Positions 14,395-21,104 of a stretch of 21,104 nucleotides of DNA are shown here, piece by piece. Source of the stretch: a virus; IMG/VR virus record IMGVR_UViG_3300014493_000103, positions 1 through 21,104 of that record. One strand, written 5' to 3'. The translations under genes and the position numbers were made by a program. The notes beneath the pieces are model-generated. The model had not been told where the DNA came from. It did no database searches and worked only from the letters and a program-made list of their open reading frames with translations. Position 1 is the stretch's first letter. Every line of letters begins with the position of its first letter.

Positions 14395-15093
14395 ATGCCT
14401 GGATTAAATGTAGGATGGTTAGGGTTAGCACCAAAATCATGGAATAAAAAAGCCAGTAATTTTCTTACTGGAACTCCAGAAAAACATGATCAGATTTCAA
14501 CACTTAGAAAAGAACAAGAACCTCTTTATCAACAATTGGTAAATGCTGGCCAAAGTGAAGGGGCCGGAGGTGCTTTTGGACAATCAGCAGATTATTATAG
14601 AGGTCTTCTAGGAAATGATTCGCAAGATTATCAAAATTTTGCAGCTCCACAAATGAGACAATTTAATGAACAGATCATACCGGATTTAGCTGAACAGTTT
14701 GCTGGATACGGTGGTAGTGGTAGCCTTCAAAGTAGTGGTTTCCGCAATGCTGCTGTGAATGCTGGAACTGATCTAAGTGAGAGACTTGGTGCAATTAGAG
14801 CTAATTTGAGACAACAAGGTGCTCAGGGATTAGCTAATATAGGTCAAATGGGTCTAGGAAATTATAGTCAGGACAGAATGACACAAGCGGGATCCCCAGG
14901 CTTCTTTAGTCAATTGGCTCCAGCCATAGGAACGGCAGCAGGAACCGCAATAGGAGGTCCAATAGGGGGCGCAATTGGCGGCGGATTAGGAAGCATGTTT
15001 GGTGGTAATGCAGTGGGTGCAAATTCAAGTCCATATGGTTCTAATCCACAAGGTGGCAATCAAATACAGACAAGTAGATTGTCGAGGAGATAA
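14395..15093 (+). CDS. Internal virion (DNA ejection) protein 1, glycine-zipper type
   Basis: Start ATG 14395 has GGAGG 6 bases upstream. The 232-residue protein has a Gln/Ala-rich helical centre and, at about residues 178-208, an apolar glycine-repeat segment (APAIGTAAGTAIGGPIGGAIGGGLG), a glycine zipper able to enter membranes. Such segments are frequent in podovirus ejection proteins (P22 gp7/gp16/gp20 analogues), which leave the capsid before DNA and build a channel across the host envelope. The gene order, after tail genes and before two more Gln-rich proteins, matches P22-like layouts. No similarity to a specific P22 protein can be claimed from reading alone. Confidence 0.6.
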   Translation: MPGLNVGWLGLAPKSWNKKASNFLTGTPEKHDQISTLRKEQEPLYQQLVNAGQSEGAGGAFGQSADYYRGLLGNDSQDYQNFAAPQMRQFNEQIIPDLAEQFAGYGGSGSLQSSGFRNAAVNAGTDLSERLGAIRANLRQQGAQGLANIGQMGLGNYSQDRMTQAGSPGFFSQLAPAIGTAAGTAIGGPIGGAIGGGLGSMFGGNAVGANSSPYGSNPQGGNQIQTSRLSRR

Positions 15094-15094
15094 A

Positions 15095-16468
15095 ATGGCA
15101 GGATATGAAGTCAAACAAGGAAATATTTTCGGTCGTATCGGTTCAGGTATTGGAACGGGATTAGCTGAATCTTTGCCTAAAGAAATGGAACGGGGAAGAA
15201 TGGCAGAAGGATTGGCGCAACTGGAAAAACGCGCTGGTAATCAAACGCCTTTTCAAAATTACACTCAAGCTTTGACAATACCAGGAGTTACTCCAGATGT
15301 TGCACAAAATTTAGATGCTTATCTTAGACAGCAACAAAAAAGAGAAAGTAAACCTATTAGTACACCAATTTCGCAACCTGTTTCCCAGTCTAATATTGCT
15401 CCTAATGCACAATCAGGAACTGGACAAAAACAGGGACAACCTGAAACAAAAATAACTATTAATCAACCCGAAGGTCAAAAAGTTACAAAAGAAGTTAAAC
15501 CAGGTCAAGCCGCAACGTTAACACAACCTCAAAATGTAACTAGAGGGCCACGGCCTAGTATGACTTATGGACAACAAGAACAAAGAGCATATGATATAGC
15601 GCAAGCTGATCCAGCACGTTTTCCCAATGGCTTAACGGATGCTCTTCCGATTGTTCAACAAGAATTATTAAATGAACAAGCAATATGGGATGCCAATAAA
15701 AATGTCCGGAATGTCGATAAACAATTAGAATCAGATTTTGATAACTCATATTCAACGATTTTCAATAGGGGTTTGCAAAAAGAGGGAAATCAGACCTATC
15801 AATCATTGCCTGGAGAAATTCAAAATACATTTAAGAGAATTGGATTAAATAAAATTGCGGATGGGCAAACACCGGAACAGGCTGCGGCAGATACAGCATC
15901 AGAAGCTTTAGAATTTGCCAAAAGAAGAGATCTGATGGCAACTTATGGTTCTAATGTTGGACAGGCCTCAGAAGAAACTGTGAAAGCTTTAAAACAATTA
16001 AGGGATGATTATGCTAAATATGATGCATTGCCTATATTTGTTTCCGATATGAAAAACCTTAATGATCTTGGTGATCATCTAGCAAGCACAATAGGATATC
16101 CTCTATCTTCTGCAGAAAATAAAGCAATTCCAGAACAATCATCTATTTATAAACATCATAATTGGCAGCAAAGTTTAGCCAAAAAAATTGCTGATAATTT
16201 AACACCTGAAGATAGTCTTTTCACAATTGGATTAGATTTACATGATAAAGGATATGATGATCAAGCAATTATGGATGATGTAATTTCAAATCTTGAAACA
16301 AGAAGATCAATTCTAACAGACAATCAAAAGAACGAATTAGGAAAATATTATGGTCTTGATTATACCCTAGGAGATATTATCTTTTCTCATCTTTCAGAAC
16401 CGTTCGGAAAAAAGGGTAAAGTTTCTGCAAAAGAAAAGTCTAGAATTTATTTTTGGGGTAAAAGATGA
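15095..16468 (+). CDS. Internal virion (DNA ejection) protein 2, Gln-rich
   Basis: I start at ATG 15095, with GAGGAGAT just upstream, not at an earlier in-frame codon within the previous gene. The 457-residue protein has a short apolar glycine-rich stretch near the start (FGRIGSGIGTGLAESLP), a long Gln/Pro/Ser/Thr-rich linker (about 85-165) that should be flexible, and a helical, charged C-terminal half. It resembles ejection proteins, which are packed inside the head and unfolded on exit. Translation ends in an ATGA overlap with the next gene. Function inferred from composition and neighbours. Confidence 0.55.
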   Translation: MAGYEVKQGNIFGRIGSGIGTGLAESLPKEMERGRMAEGLAQLEKRAGNQTPFQNYTQALTIPGVTPDVAQNLDAYLRQQQKRESKPISTPISQPVSQSNIAPNAQSGTGQKQGQPETKITINQPEGQKVTKEVKPGQAATLTQPQNVTRGPRPSMTYGQQEQRAYDIAQADPARFPNGLTDALPIVQQELLNEQAIWDANKNVRNVDKQLESDFDNSYSTIFNRGLQKEGNQTYQSLPGEIQNTFKRIGLNKIADGQTPEQAAADTASEALEFAKRRDLMATYGSNVGQASEETVKALKQLRDDYAKYDALPIFVSDMKNLNDLGDHLASTIGYPLSSAENKAIPEQSSIYKHHNWQQSLAKKIADNLTPEDSLFTIGLDLHDKGYDDQAIMDDVISNLETRRSILTDNQKNELGKYYGLDYTLGDIIFSHLSEPFGKKGKVSAKEKSRIYFWGKR

Positions 16469-17127
16469 ATCAAATATTACCATTACTTAGTAAATATGTG
16501 CCTGCTGCGTTAGCCTTGAAAGGTATTTCAAAAGTTAATCCACGTTTATCAACTGCTATTCAGGCGGCAACAGGTGCAGGATATGGTGCAGATGCAATTA
16601 TAGATTATTTGCGTAACTCTATGGAACCCGCAGGAATTACTCAAAAAAGACAACAATTGGCACAGGGTGCATCAGAAGGAACTTTAAGACCTGACGAAAT
16701 ATCAAATCAAAGAAATTTAGAACAAAAAAATGGTAGTTCATCTCTGCCCATTGCAGCAGCAGGTTTAGGTGGTATTGCTGGATTAATGGGTGGACAAGGC
16801 GAAGAGCAACCCGAACAAGACCAAGCAGTTTCTCCCCAAGAGGTTCAAAGTAATATTGATTATGGAAAACAACAAGTAGCTGCAATGCAACAAAAATTAA
16901 ATCAATTAGGAAATTCACCTTCACCACAAAATGCTACTAATTTGGCCAGATCTGGCATAAAAGACATTATAGGAAAACAGGAAAAAGTTGCCCCTCAAGG
17001 ATATATTAAAGAATTATTACAGATGAAAACCTCACAACAATCCAGAATGCAACCAGAACCACAAAAAAAGAAAGAAAATGTTGATGATGCTATTCTCAAA
17101 GCTCTAGAGAATTTACTTAATTTATGA
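16465..17127 (+). CDS. Internal virion (DNA ejection) protein 3
   Basis: The 220-residue protein overlaps its neighbours at both ends (ATGA at 16465 and at 17124), so the four genes form one coupled block. Residues about 1-45 are apolar (LLSKYVPAALALKGI, then AAGAGYGADAI-like helix) and a second glycine/alanine segment (LPIAAAGLGGIAGLMGG) lies at about 92-109. The rest is Gln/Glu/Ser-rich and helical, ending with DDAILKALENLLNL. Two membrane-active segments plus flexible Gln-rich parts fit an ejection protein. I cannot link it to a named homologue. Confidence 0.55.
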   Translation: MNQILPLLSKYVPAALALKGISKVNPRLSTAIQAATGAGYGADAIIDYLRNSMEPAGITQKRQQLAQGASEGTLRPDEISNQRNLEQKNGSSSLPIAAAGLGGIAGLMGGQGEEQPEQDQAVSPQEVQSNIDYGKQQVAAMQQKLNQLGNSPSPQNATNLARSGIKDIIGKQEKVAPQGYIKELLQMKTSQQSRMQPEPQKKKENVDDAILKALENLLNL

Positions 17128-17843
17128 ATGAACAACTAATTGAAGATATCAAAAATCAGATTCGCGAATTAATGCAATTGCTCATCGAACGTGGTGAACC
17201 TATTTCCGATGAAATGCGTCTTCAATTGGCGAGAGCGATGGAGCATGCTTCAAATAGAATCGTTCAGTTAAGACAAGAAGTACCAACACAAACTCCGCCA
17301 TTACCCCCAGAACAACCACCGATTCCACCAGAACCACCGTCAGAATTACCACCGCAAGAACCAGAATTAGGCGCACCACCACATGGAGAAATTCAACTGC
17401 TTTGGATTTTAGCAGGACAAAATGAACAAGCATTCTTGCAATATCTAACGACATATCCTAGTCAAATCACTGAAGCTCTTTTACGAAATCCAGCAGAATT
17501 GCAAAGGAATATTGAATTTCTTCAGCAAATGATGCCAGAAGGGCCAAATCCTTTGCAAGCTGATGGAATTCCTCATGCAAACTTGAACAGCTCTAATATT
17601 TATGGATTCAGATATAATCCTAAAAATCAAAAACTAAAAGTCAGATTTCAAGGTGGTTCAGTTTATGAATATGATTCAGTGCCTGGTAATGTAGTTAATG
17701 CATTTCAAAACGGTTCAGCATCAGCACGAACAAATGGTCAAAATCAATATGGTCGCTGGTGGGAAGGTAAAAATCCAAGTTTAGGTGCAGCATTTTGGAA
17801 TTACATCCGAAATGCTGGCTATGATTATAGGCGACTAAGATAA
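17124..17843 (+). CDS. KTSC-domain virion-associated protein
   Basis: The 239-residue protein has three parts: a helical N-terminus (1-52), a proline-rich spacer (about 54-86, repeated PPIPPEPP-type motifs), and a C-terminal KTSC domain (about 152-235). The KTSC part shows SSNIYGFRYNPKNQKLKVRF, then GGSVYEYDSVPGNVVNAFQNG, matching the family's 'S.I....Y......L.v.F..G.vY.Y..Vp..v...f' pattern. After it come NQYGRWWEGKNPSL and a final YDYRRLR. KTSC proteins are common in phage and bacteria with no settled role. It is the last gene of the coupled internal-protein block, so it is probably a virion or assembly factor. Downstream is the - strand cassette. Confidence 0.7.
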   Translation: MNEQLIEDIKNQIRELMQLLIERGEPISDEMRLQLARAMEHASNRIVQLRQEVPTQTPPLPPEQPPIPPEPPSELPPQEPELGAPPHGEIQLLWILAGQNEQAFLQYLTTYPSQITEALLRNPAELQRNIEFLQQMMPEGPNPLQADGIPHANLNSSNIYGFRYNPKNQKLKVRFQGGSVYEYDSVPGNVVNAFQNGSASARTNGQNQYGRWWEGKNPSLGAAFWNYIRNAGYDYRRLR

Positions 17844-17908
17844 TCCAATCATCCAACAAAAGATTTTAGATAATCCGATAACAACAACTAATCCAAATAA
17901 AAAAGAAA

Positions 17909-18223
17909 TCATCTTTGTTTTCCTACTTTTCCTATGAGTTTGGGATTAATATCAATTTTTTTACTTTTTGATTCAGTAATTAAAATATATTCACCGTTCG
18001 GCTGAAATTTTCCTTTAATACCTTCATCATCTTTATATTTTACATAATATATACGGGTAAAATCACTATCTTCACCATATACATCATCATTATAATTAGT
18101 ATATTTAAAAATACTTCCATTTTTTTCATCTATAACAAATACACCATCTTTTGTATCATACATTTTATAATCACAAAAAGACAATGCAGGTAGAATTGAT
18201 AATAATATAAATAACTTTTTCAT
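17909..18223 (-). CDS. Small exported or lipoprotein-like protein
   Basis: On the - strand, ATG at 18223 has AAGGA 6 bases upstream. The 104-residue product starts MKKLFILLSILPALSFC, a clear export signal (Lys pair, hydrophobic core). The Cys at 17 could be lipidated, but the residue before it is Phe, which is not a classic lipobox; cleavage by signal peptidase I is the alternative. The mature part is a charged beta-rich domain (KDGVFVIDEKNGSIFKY, KGKFQPNGEYILITES). It is the second gene after the ribbon-helix-helix regulator, 20 bases apart, opposed to the virion genes and visibly more AT-rich. A host-envelope role such as blocking superinfection is a guess from context. No family recognised. 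Confidence 0.7.
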   Translation of the reverse strand: MKKLFILLSILPALSFCDYKMYDTKDGVFVIDEKNGSIFKYTNYNDDVYGEDSDFTRIYYVKYKDDEGIKGKFQPNGEYILITESKSKKIDINPKLIGKVGKQR

Positions 18224-18243
18224 AAAAATTCCTTATTTTTGTT

Positions 18244-18420
18244 TTATTCTTTTTTTGCCAAAATTTTAATAATTTTAACATTTTTTTCTGATTCTTCAAT
18301 AAATTTTGCAATTAATCTAGCTGTCTGTTCAGTGACAGATAAATTAGCCATAGCACAAAAAACTTTATATTTTCTGAAGGTCTCAGTTTTCAATCTCGCT
18401 CTAACTACTGAATCGTTCAT
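18244..18420 (-). CDS. Ribbon-helix-helix DNA-binding protein
   Basis: The 58-residue frame on the - strand starts at ATG 18420 with AAGG 6 bases upstream and ends TAA at 18246-18244. The sequence divides into a beta strand (VVRARLK), helix A (TETFRKYKVFCAMANLS) and helix B (VTEQTARLIAKFIEES), the Arc/MetJ/CopG-type ribbon-helix-helix order, with alternating Arg/Val residues in the strand for major-groove contact. Such dimers repress their own promoters. The operator-like repeats immediately upstream (18438-18464) support this. It would govern the exported protein gene behind it. A frame on the opposite strand of similar length is judged a shadow. Confidence 0.7.
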   Translation of the reverse strand: MNDSVVRARLKTETFRKYKVFCAMANLSVTEQTARLIAKFIEESEKNVKIIKILAKKE

Positions 18421-18437
18421 ATGTAACCTTTGTTATA

Positions 18438-18464
18438 TATGACACTTTATCACAATGTGACATA
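18438..18464. promoter_or_regulatory. Candidate operator of the ribbon-helix-helix regulator
   Basis: TATGACAC (18438-18445) and GTGACATA (18457-18464) form a near-perfect inverted pair (7 of 8), and TCACA-A-TGTGA (18450-18460) is a perfect inverted repeat within. Repeated short half-sites are typical of ribbon-helix-helix operators. The repeats cover the -10 region and spacer of the - strand promoter. Confidence 0.5.
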
Positions 18465-18473
18465 AAACTTCAA
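18446..18473 (-). promoter_or_regulatory. Promoter of the - strand two-gene cassette
   Basis: Read on the - strand: TTGAAG (18473-18468) and GATAAA (18451-18446) are separated by 16 bases, with TG one base before the -10 (extended -10). Each hexamer matches four of six. Transcription would start near 18439, giving a short leader of about 19 bases. Confidence 0.4.
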
Positions 18474-18506
18474 GTCCAATCATTATTTTATTTCATTTTT
18501 AATGCA

Positions 18507-18512
18507 TATAAC
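18507..18512 (+). promoter_or_regulatory. Possible -10 box for the tail fibre gene
   Basis: TATAAC (18507-18512) in a very AT-rich stretch 37 bases before the fibre start matches the -10 consensus at five of six; no good -35 box is seen. Because the - strand cassette separates the fibre from the upstream operon, a local promoter would be useful. Weak. Confidence 0.25.
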
Positions 18513-18548
18513 ATAGATTCAAATTTAAAAATAACAAGGAGTTTTTAT

Positions 18549-21104
18549 ATGGCACAAGGCTTTTCCAGCTTCCCTTTCGACAGTATCCAAGTTGATCCTT
18601 TCGCTCATCCTCCTATGGTTGGCCCAAATAAAAGACCTCCAACTATAAACGATGTCTATAACATCGGGACACAATGGAGCGATTATAGCGTTAATCCTCC
18701 AGTAATTTGGGAAACGACAGGGGCCGGAAATTGGGGTCAATCTGGGGGTGCAGCTGCAACGACAACTTCTTTAGGCACTGTCTATCTTGCTTCTTTAGCC
18801 CAGGTAGAATCTGGAGGCGCACCGAGTACAAGTTATGTGGCACCTGCTAATTATGTTGCTACAGCATTAGCCGCTATTGTCGTCGGTGCTGGCGTTCCTG
18901 CTACTACGTTACAACAAGGTTATGTATATCTTGCAACAAATGCTCAAGCACAAGCGGGTCTTCTTACCACAAACTATGCAATCAATCCTGCAAGTTTAGC
19001 TTCTGTCTTTGCTGTTCCTTTTGCTTTAGGTTCAACTACTCCAGCGGCTGTAACATCTACAGCGCTGACCTCTGTTGGTATTGTCAGTTTAAATGCTTCT
19101 GGTACAGCAGCCACAACAATCGGAGGTTCGTCCGGAGCTATTACGATAGCGGTTGGGGCAGGAAACTTTTCATTAACTGGTGGTGGTAATACCGTCGGGA
19201 TTGCTAATGATGCTGCAGCTAACTTGGTGACGATCGGCAGCACAACTGCGGGTGCTTCTTTAACGCTCAAGGCTGGTGCAGGAAATTTTGTATTTACATC
19301 AGTTGCAGGTATGACGGCGACAATGTTTGCAGCGAATACCACGGGCGCAATAACTATCGGCGGGACGGCTCAATCTACAGGTGCAATTACTCTTGGTAAT
19401 AGCTCGGCAACGAACACCTTGAATTTAGGTATCGGCAACGGTGCTAATACACTCAATTTGTCAACTGGTACAGGTGGTAATACGGTTCACTTGGCAGATG
19501 GTGCTGGAACAAATACCATCACAATGGGATCTGGTGCATCCATTAACACGATCACAATCGGGTCGGTTAGTTCAACAAGTGCTACAACAATTCTTGCTGG
19601 TACAGGTGGATTTACACTTGACTTTGCAGCTACGACAGTAGCAGCAATAGGCGCAAGTTTAACCAGTGGTACTTTGACAATTGGCGGCACAGCGATGACC
19701 GGCAACCTTGTTCTTGGTTCAACATCTGGAGCAAGCCAATCTGTTCTAATTGCTAATGGTGCGGGCGCGACTGGTATCGTTTCGATTGGTAACGTAACCA
19801 CTGCGGGCATGACAATAAACATTGCTAGTGCAGCTTCGATTGCTACTGCCAATTCTGTAAATATCATGACTGGTGCAACTCCTGGGGCAACTGAAACGTT
19901 GACAATTATGTCAGGTGTGGGCTCAGCAGGCAATCAGGTTTTTGCTTGCCAAGGTGCTGCAATTACTCAAGGTACAAATACAGCGACTTTCTTCGGTGGG
20001 ATAGCCTCTGGTGGTACTAATAGTTTCAACGTGTTCTCTGGAGCTTTCACAGGCGGAACAAATGCTATAAATCTGTTCTCAGGAGCTTTTACTACGGTTG
20101 CTGCTACTTTCAACTTATTTTCAAATAATGGTGCAACATCAATAGGCACTGCTAATATAGGAACTGGAACAGGTGCGGCCCACGTTACTAAAATCGGATC
20201 AAATGCTGGTGGTAATGTAACGATTATCGGTGGTTCTTCTGCTACGATTGGAATCGGTTTGGGTGGTAATGCAGCCCAAATCATCACGATTGGGGCAGTT
20301 GCACAAACTGGTAAAATATCCATTGCTGATTCCACAGCAGGATTAGCAGCCGTTGATCTTATGAATGGTGTTGCCGGAACAGCCCAAACATTAAACATTG
20401 CGTCAGGAACATCCTCGACAGCTGCTCAAACAGTTAATATATTGAGCGGAGTTACCCCAGGAGCGACAACAACGCTGAACCTACTAAACGGTATAGGAAG
20501 TGCAGGAAATCAGGTTATCACAGCATTAGGTGGTATTCTGACGCAAGGTACTAACAGCCTAAATATATTTAATGCTGCATTCACAGGTGGAACAAACAGC
20601 GTAAACATCTTCAGCGGTGCTTTTACGACTGTTGCTTGTACTTTCAACCTCGTAAATAATAATGGTGCCACTTCTATCGCTACACTCAATCTTGCCACTG
20701 GAACAGGAGCAGCCCACGTTGTGAATGTTGGGTCGACTTCTTCCGGTAACGTAACAATTGCCTCTGGAACTACGTTAGCCCTTAATGCAGCTTCTGGTGG
20801 CACAATAACAGTTGGGGGAAGTGTTACAACTGGCACGATCAACATAGGAACAAATGTAACAACCGGGCCTGTAAATATCGGTAAGACAGGATCATCATCG
20901 ACAACGACAATTAATTCTGGAAGTGGTGGTATTGTTCTTGCAGGTAAATTGAACTTAGTAGCAGCAGGGCCACAAGTGTTGCAAGGTTCTGGATCACCTA
21001 ATGGCTCGGTGACAGCTCCTCAAGGTTCGTTATATTTAAGAACTGACGGAAGTACTGCAATTACAAGGGCTTACTCGAATACCGATGGGGGCACAACCTG
21101 GACG
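18549..21104 (+). CDS. Long repetitive tail fibre/spike protein, 3' end outside the window
   Basis: ATG at 18549 follows an AAGGAG site; the frame stays open for 852 codons to the window end. The first 75 residues (FSSFPFDSIQVDPFAHPPMVGPNKRPPTINDVYNIGTQWSDY...WETTGAGNWG) look like a tail-attachment region. From about residue 150 the protein is a Gly/Ala/Thr/Asn/Ser-rich repeat array of short strands such as NTLNLGIGNGANTLNLSTGTGGNTVHL, with about 11-15 residues per unit, suggesting a beta-helix or elongated trimeric fibre. It ends in view with GSPNGSVTAPQGSLYLRTDGSTAITRAYSNTDGGTTWT, a tip-domain pattern common in phage fibres. It would bind the host surface. Almost no charged or cysteine residues occur in the repeats. 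Confidence 0.8.
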   Translation, partial: MAQGFSSFPFDSIQVDPFAHPPMVGPNKRPPTINDVYNIGTQWSDYSVNPPVIWETTGAGNWGQSGGAAATTTSLGTVYLASLAQVESGGAPSTSYVAPANYVATALAAIVVGAGVPATTLQQGYVYLATNAQAQAGLLTTNYAINPASLASVFAVPFALGSTTPAAVTSTALTSVGIVSLNASGTAATTIGGSSGAITIAVGAGNFSLTGGGNTVGIANDAAANLVTIGSTTAGASLTLKAGAGNFVFTSVAGMTATMFAANTTGAITIGGTAQSTGAITLGNSSATNTLNLGIGNGANTLNLSTGTGGNTVHLADGAGTNTITMGSGASINTITIGSVSSTSATTILAGTGGFTLDFAATTVAAIGASLTSGTLTIGGTAMTGNLVLGSTSGASQSVLIANGAGATGIVSIGNVTTAGMTINIASAASIATANSVNIMTGATPGATETLTIMSGVGSAGNQVFACQGAAITQGTNTATFFGGIASGGTNSFNVFSGAFTGGTNAINLFSGAFTTVAATFNLFSNNGATSIGTANIGTGTGAAHVTKIGSNAGGNVTIIGGSSATIGIGLGGNAAQIITIGAVAQTGKISIADSTAGLAAVDLMNGVAGTAQTLNIASGTSSTAAQTVNILSGVTPGATTTLNLLNGIGSAGNQVITALGGILTQGTNSLNIFNAAFTGGTNSVNIFSGAFTTVACTFNLVNNNGATSIATLNLATGTGAAHVVNVGSTSSGNVTIASGTTLALNAASGGTITVGGSVTTGTINIGTNVTTGPVNIGKTGSSSTTTINSGSGGIVLAGKLNLVAAGPQVLQGSGSPNGSVTAPQGSLYLRTDGSTAITRAYSNTDGGTTWT
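19821..20240 (+). repeat. Tail fibre internal repeat, copy A
   Basis: Encodes about 140 residues from IASAASIATANSVNI to GGNVTIIGGSS. It matches copy B in order and sequence (TPGAT, GSAGNQV, TQGTN, FTGGTN, FSGAFTTVA, NNGATSI, TGTGAAHV, GNVTI), but has three of the 14-residue TN-x-x-N/F units where copy B has two. Confidence 0.75.
20397..20773 (+). repeat. Tail fibre internal repeat, copy B
   Basis: Encodes about 126 residues from IASGTSSTAAQTVNI to GNVTIASGTT, starting 576 bases (192 codons) after copy A. It is an in-frame tandem-type duplication with one 14-residue unit fewer than copy A. Confidence 0.75.

Noticed and set aside
17844-17908. Terminator between the converging KTSC and - strand genes
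   Set aside because: Only repeated TAATCC-like words are seen; no stable stem with a U-run could be drawn.
18239-18442. + strand frame of 67 codons with a hydrophobic start
   Set aside because: It is opposite the ribbon-helix-helix gene, which has a recognisable fold and a good ribosome site; the hydrophobic look is the complement of Lys/Glu codons.
18974-20845. Several long - strand frames rich in Pro, Val and Ala opposite the tail fibre
   Set aside because: They mirror the Gly/Thr/Asn/Ala repeat codons of the fibre, have biased composition, no ribosome sites and no recognisable domain.

Overview
The window is a 21-kb stretch of the structural (virion) region of a tailed bacteriophage, most likely a short-tailed (podovirus-type) phage or related prophage of a Gram-negative bacterium. 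The evidence is the gene order and protein content: a P22-type portal, a scaffolding protein, an N4-gp56-type major capsid protein, a head-to-tail adaptor-like protein, a large nozzle/tail-hub-like protein, tail-fibre components, a run of glycine- and glutamine-rich internal (ejection) proteins, and a long repetitive tail fibre. The DNA is AT-rich. Almost everything is on the + strand, tightly packed, with many ATGA/TAATG stop-start overlaps. No terminase, lysis or replication genes are in view, and nothing in the sequence names the host.

Layout. 1-672 is the 3' part of an HNH homing-endonuclease gene, followed at once by the portal gene (680-2698). 2745-3885 holds five very small genes, split by a 236-nt structured non-coding stretch (2946-3181) that looks like a pseudoknotted, possibly group-I-like RNA. 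3869-4477 is a conserved-looking protein of unknown role. Its 3' end overlaps an antisense gene (4349-4627, - strand) encoding a protein resembling the C-terminal domain of RNA polymerase alpha. The scaffold (4637-5374) leads into the capsid gene, which is split by a compact 217-nt group I intron (6112-6328) with no endonuclease gene. 6897-9900 encodes decoration- or fibre-like virion proteins and the adaptor-like protein, with a strong hairpin terminator at 7942-7961. 9900-12476 is the nozzle-like protein. A second HNH endonuclease gene (12555-13241) has its own promoter and a hairpin covering its start codon. 13267-14393 encodes two tail-fibre-associated proteins, and 14395-17843 four internal or accessory virion proteins, the last with a KTSC domain.

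The + strand block is interrupted at 17909-18420 by a two-gene - strand cassette: a ribbon-helix-helix regulator with an overlapping operator/promoter, then a small exported protein. It looks like an acquired 'moron'. From 18549 to the window end runs a Gly/Ala/Thr/Asn-rich repetitive tail fibre, open at the 3' end.

The best candidates for something undescribed are the intron in the capsid gene, the structured RNA at 2946-3181, the antisense alpha-CTD-like gene inside the capsid operon, and the promoter-inside-hairpin arrangement at the second HNH gene.
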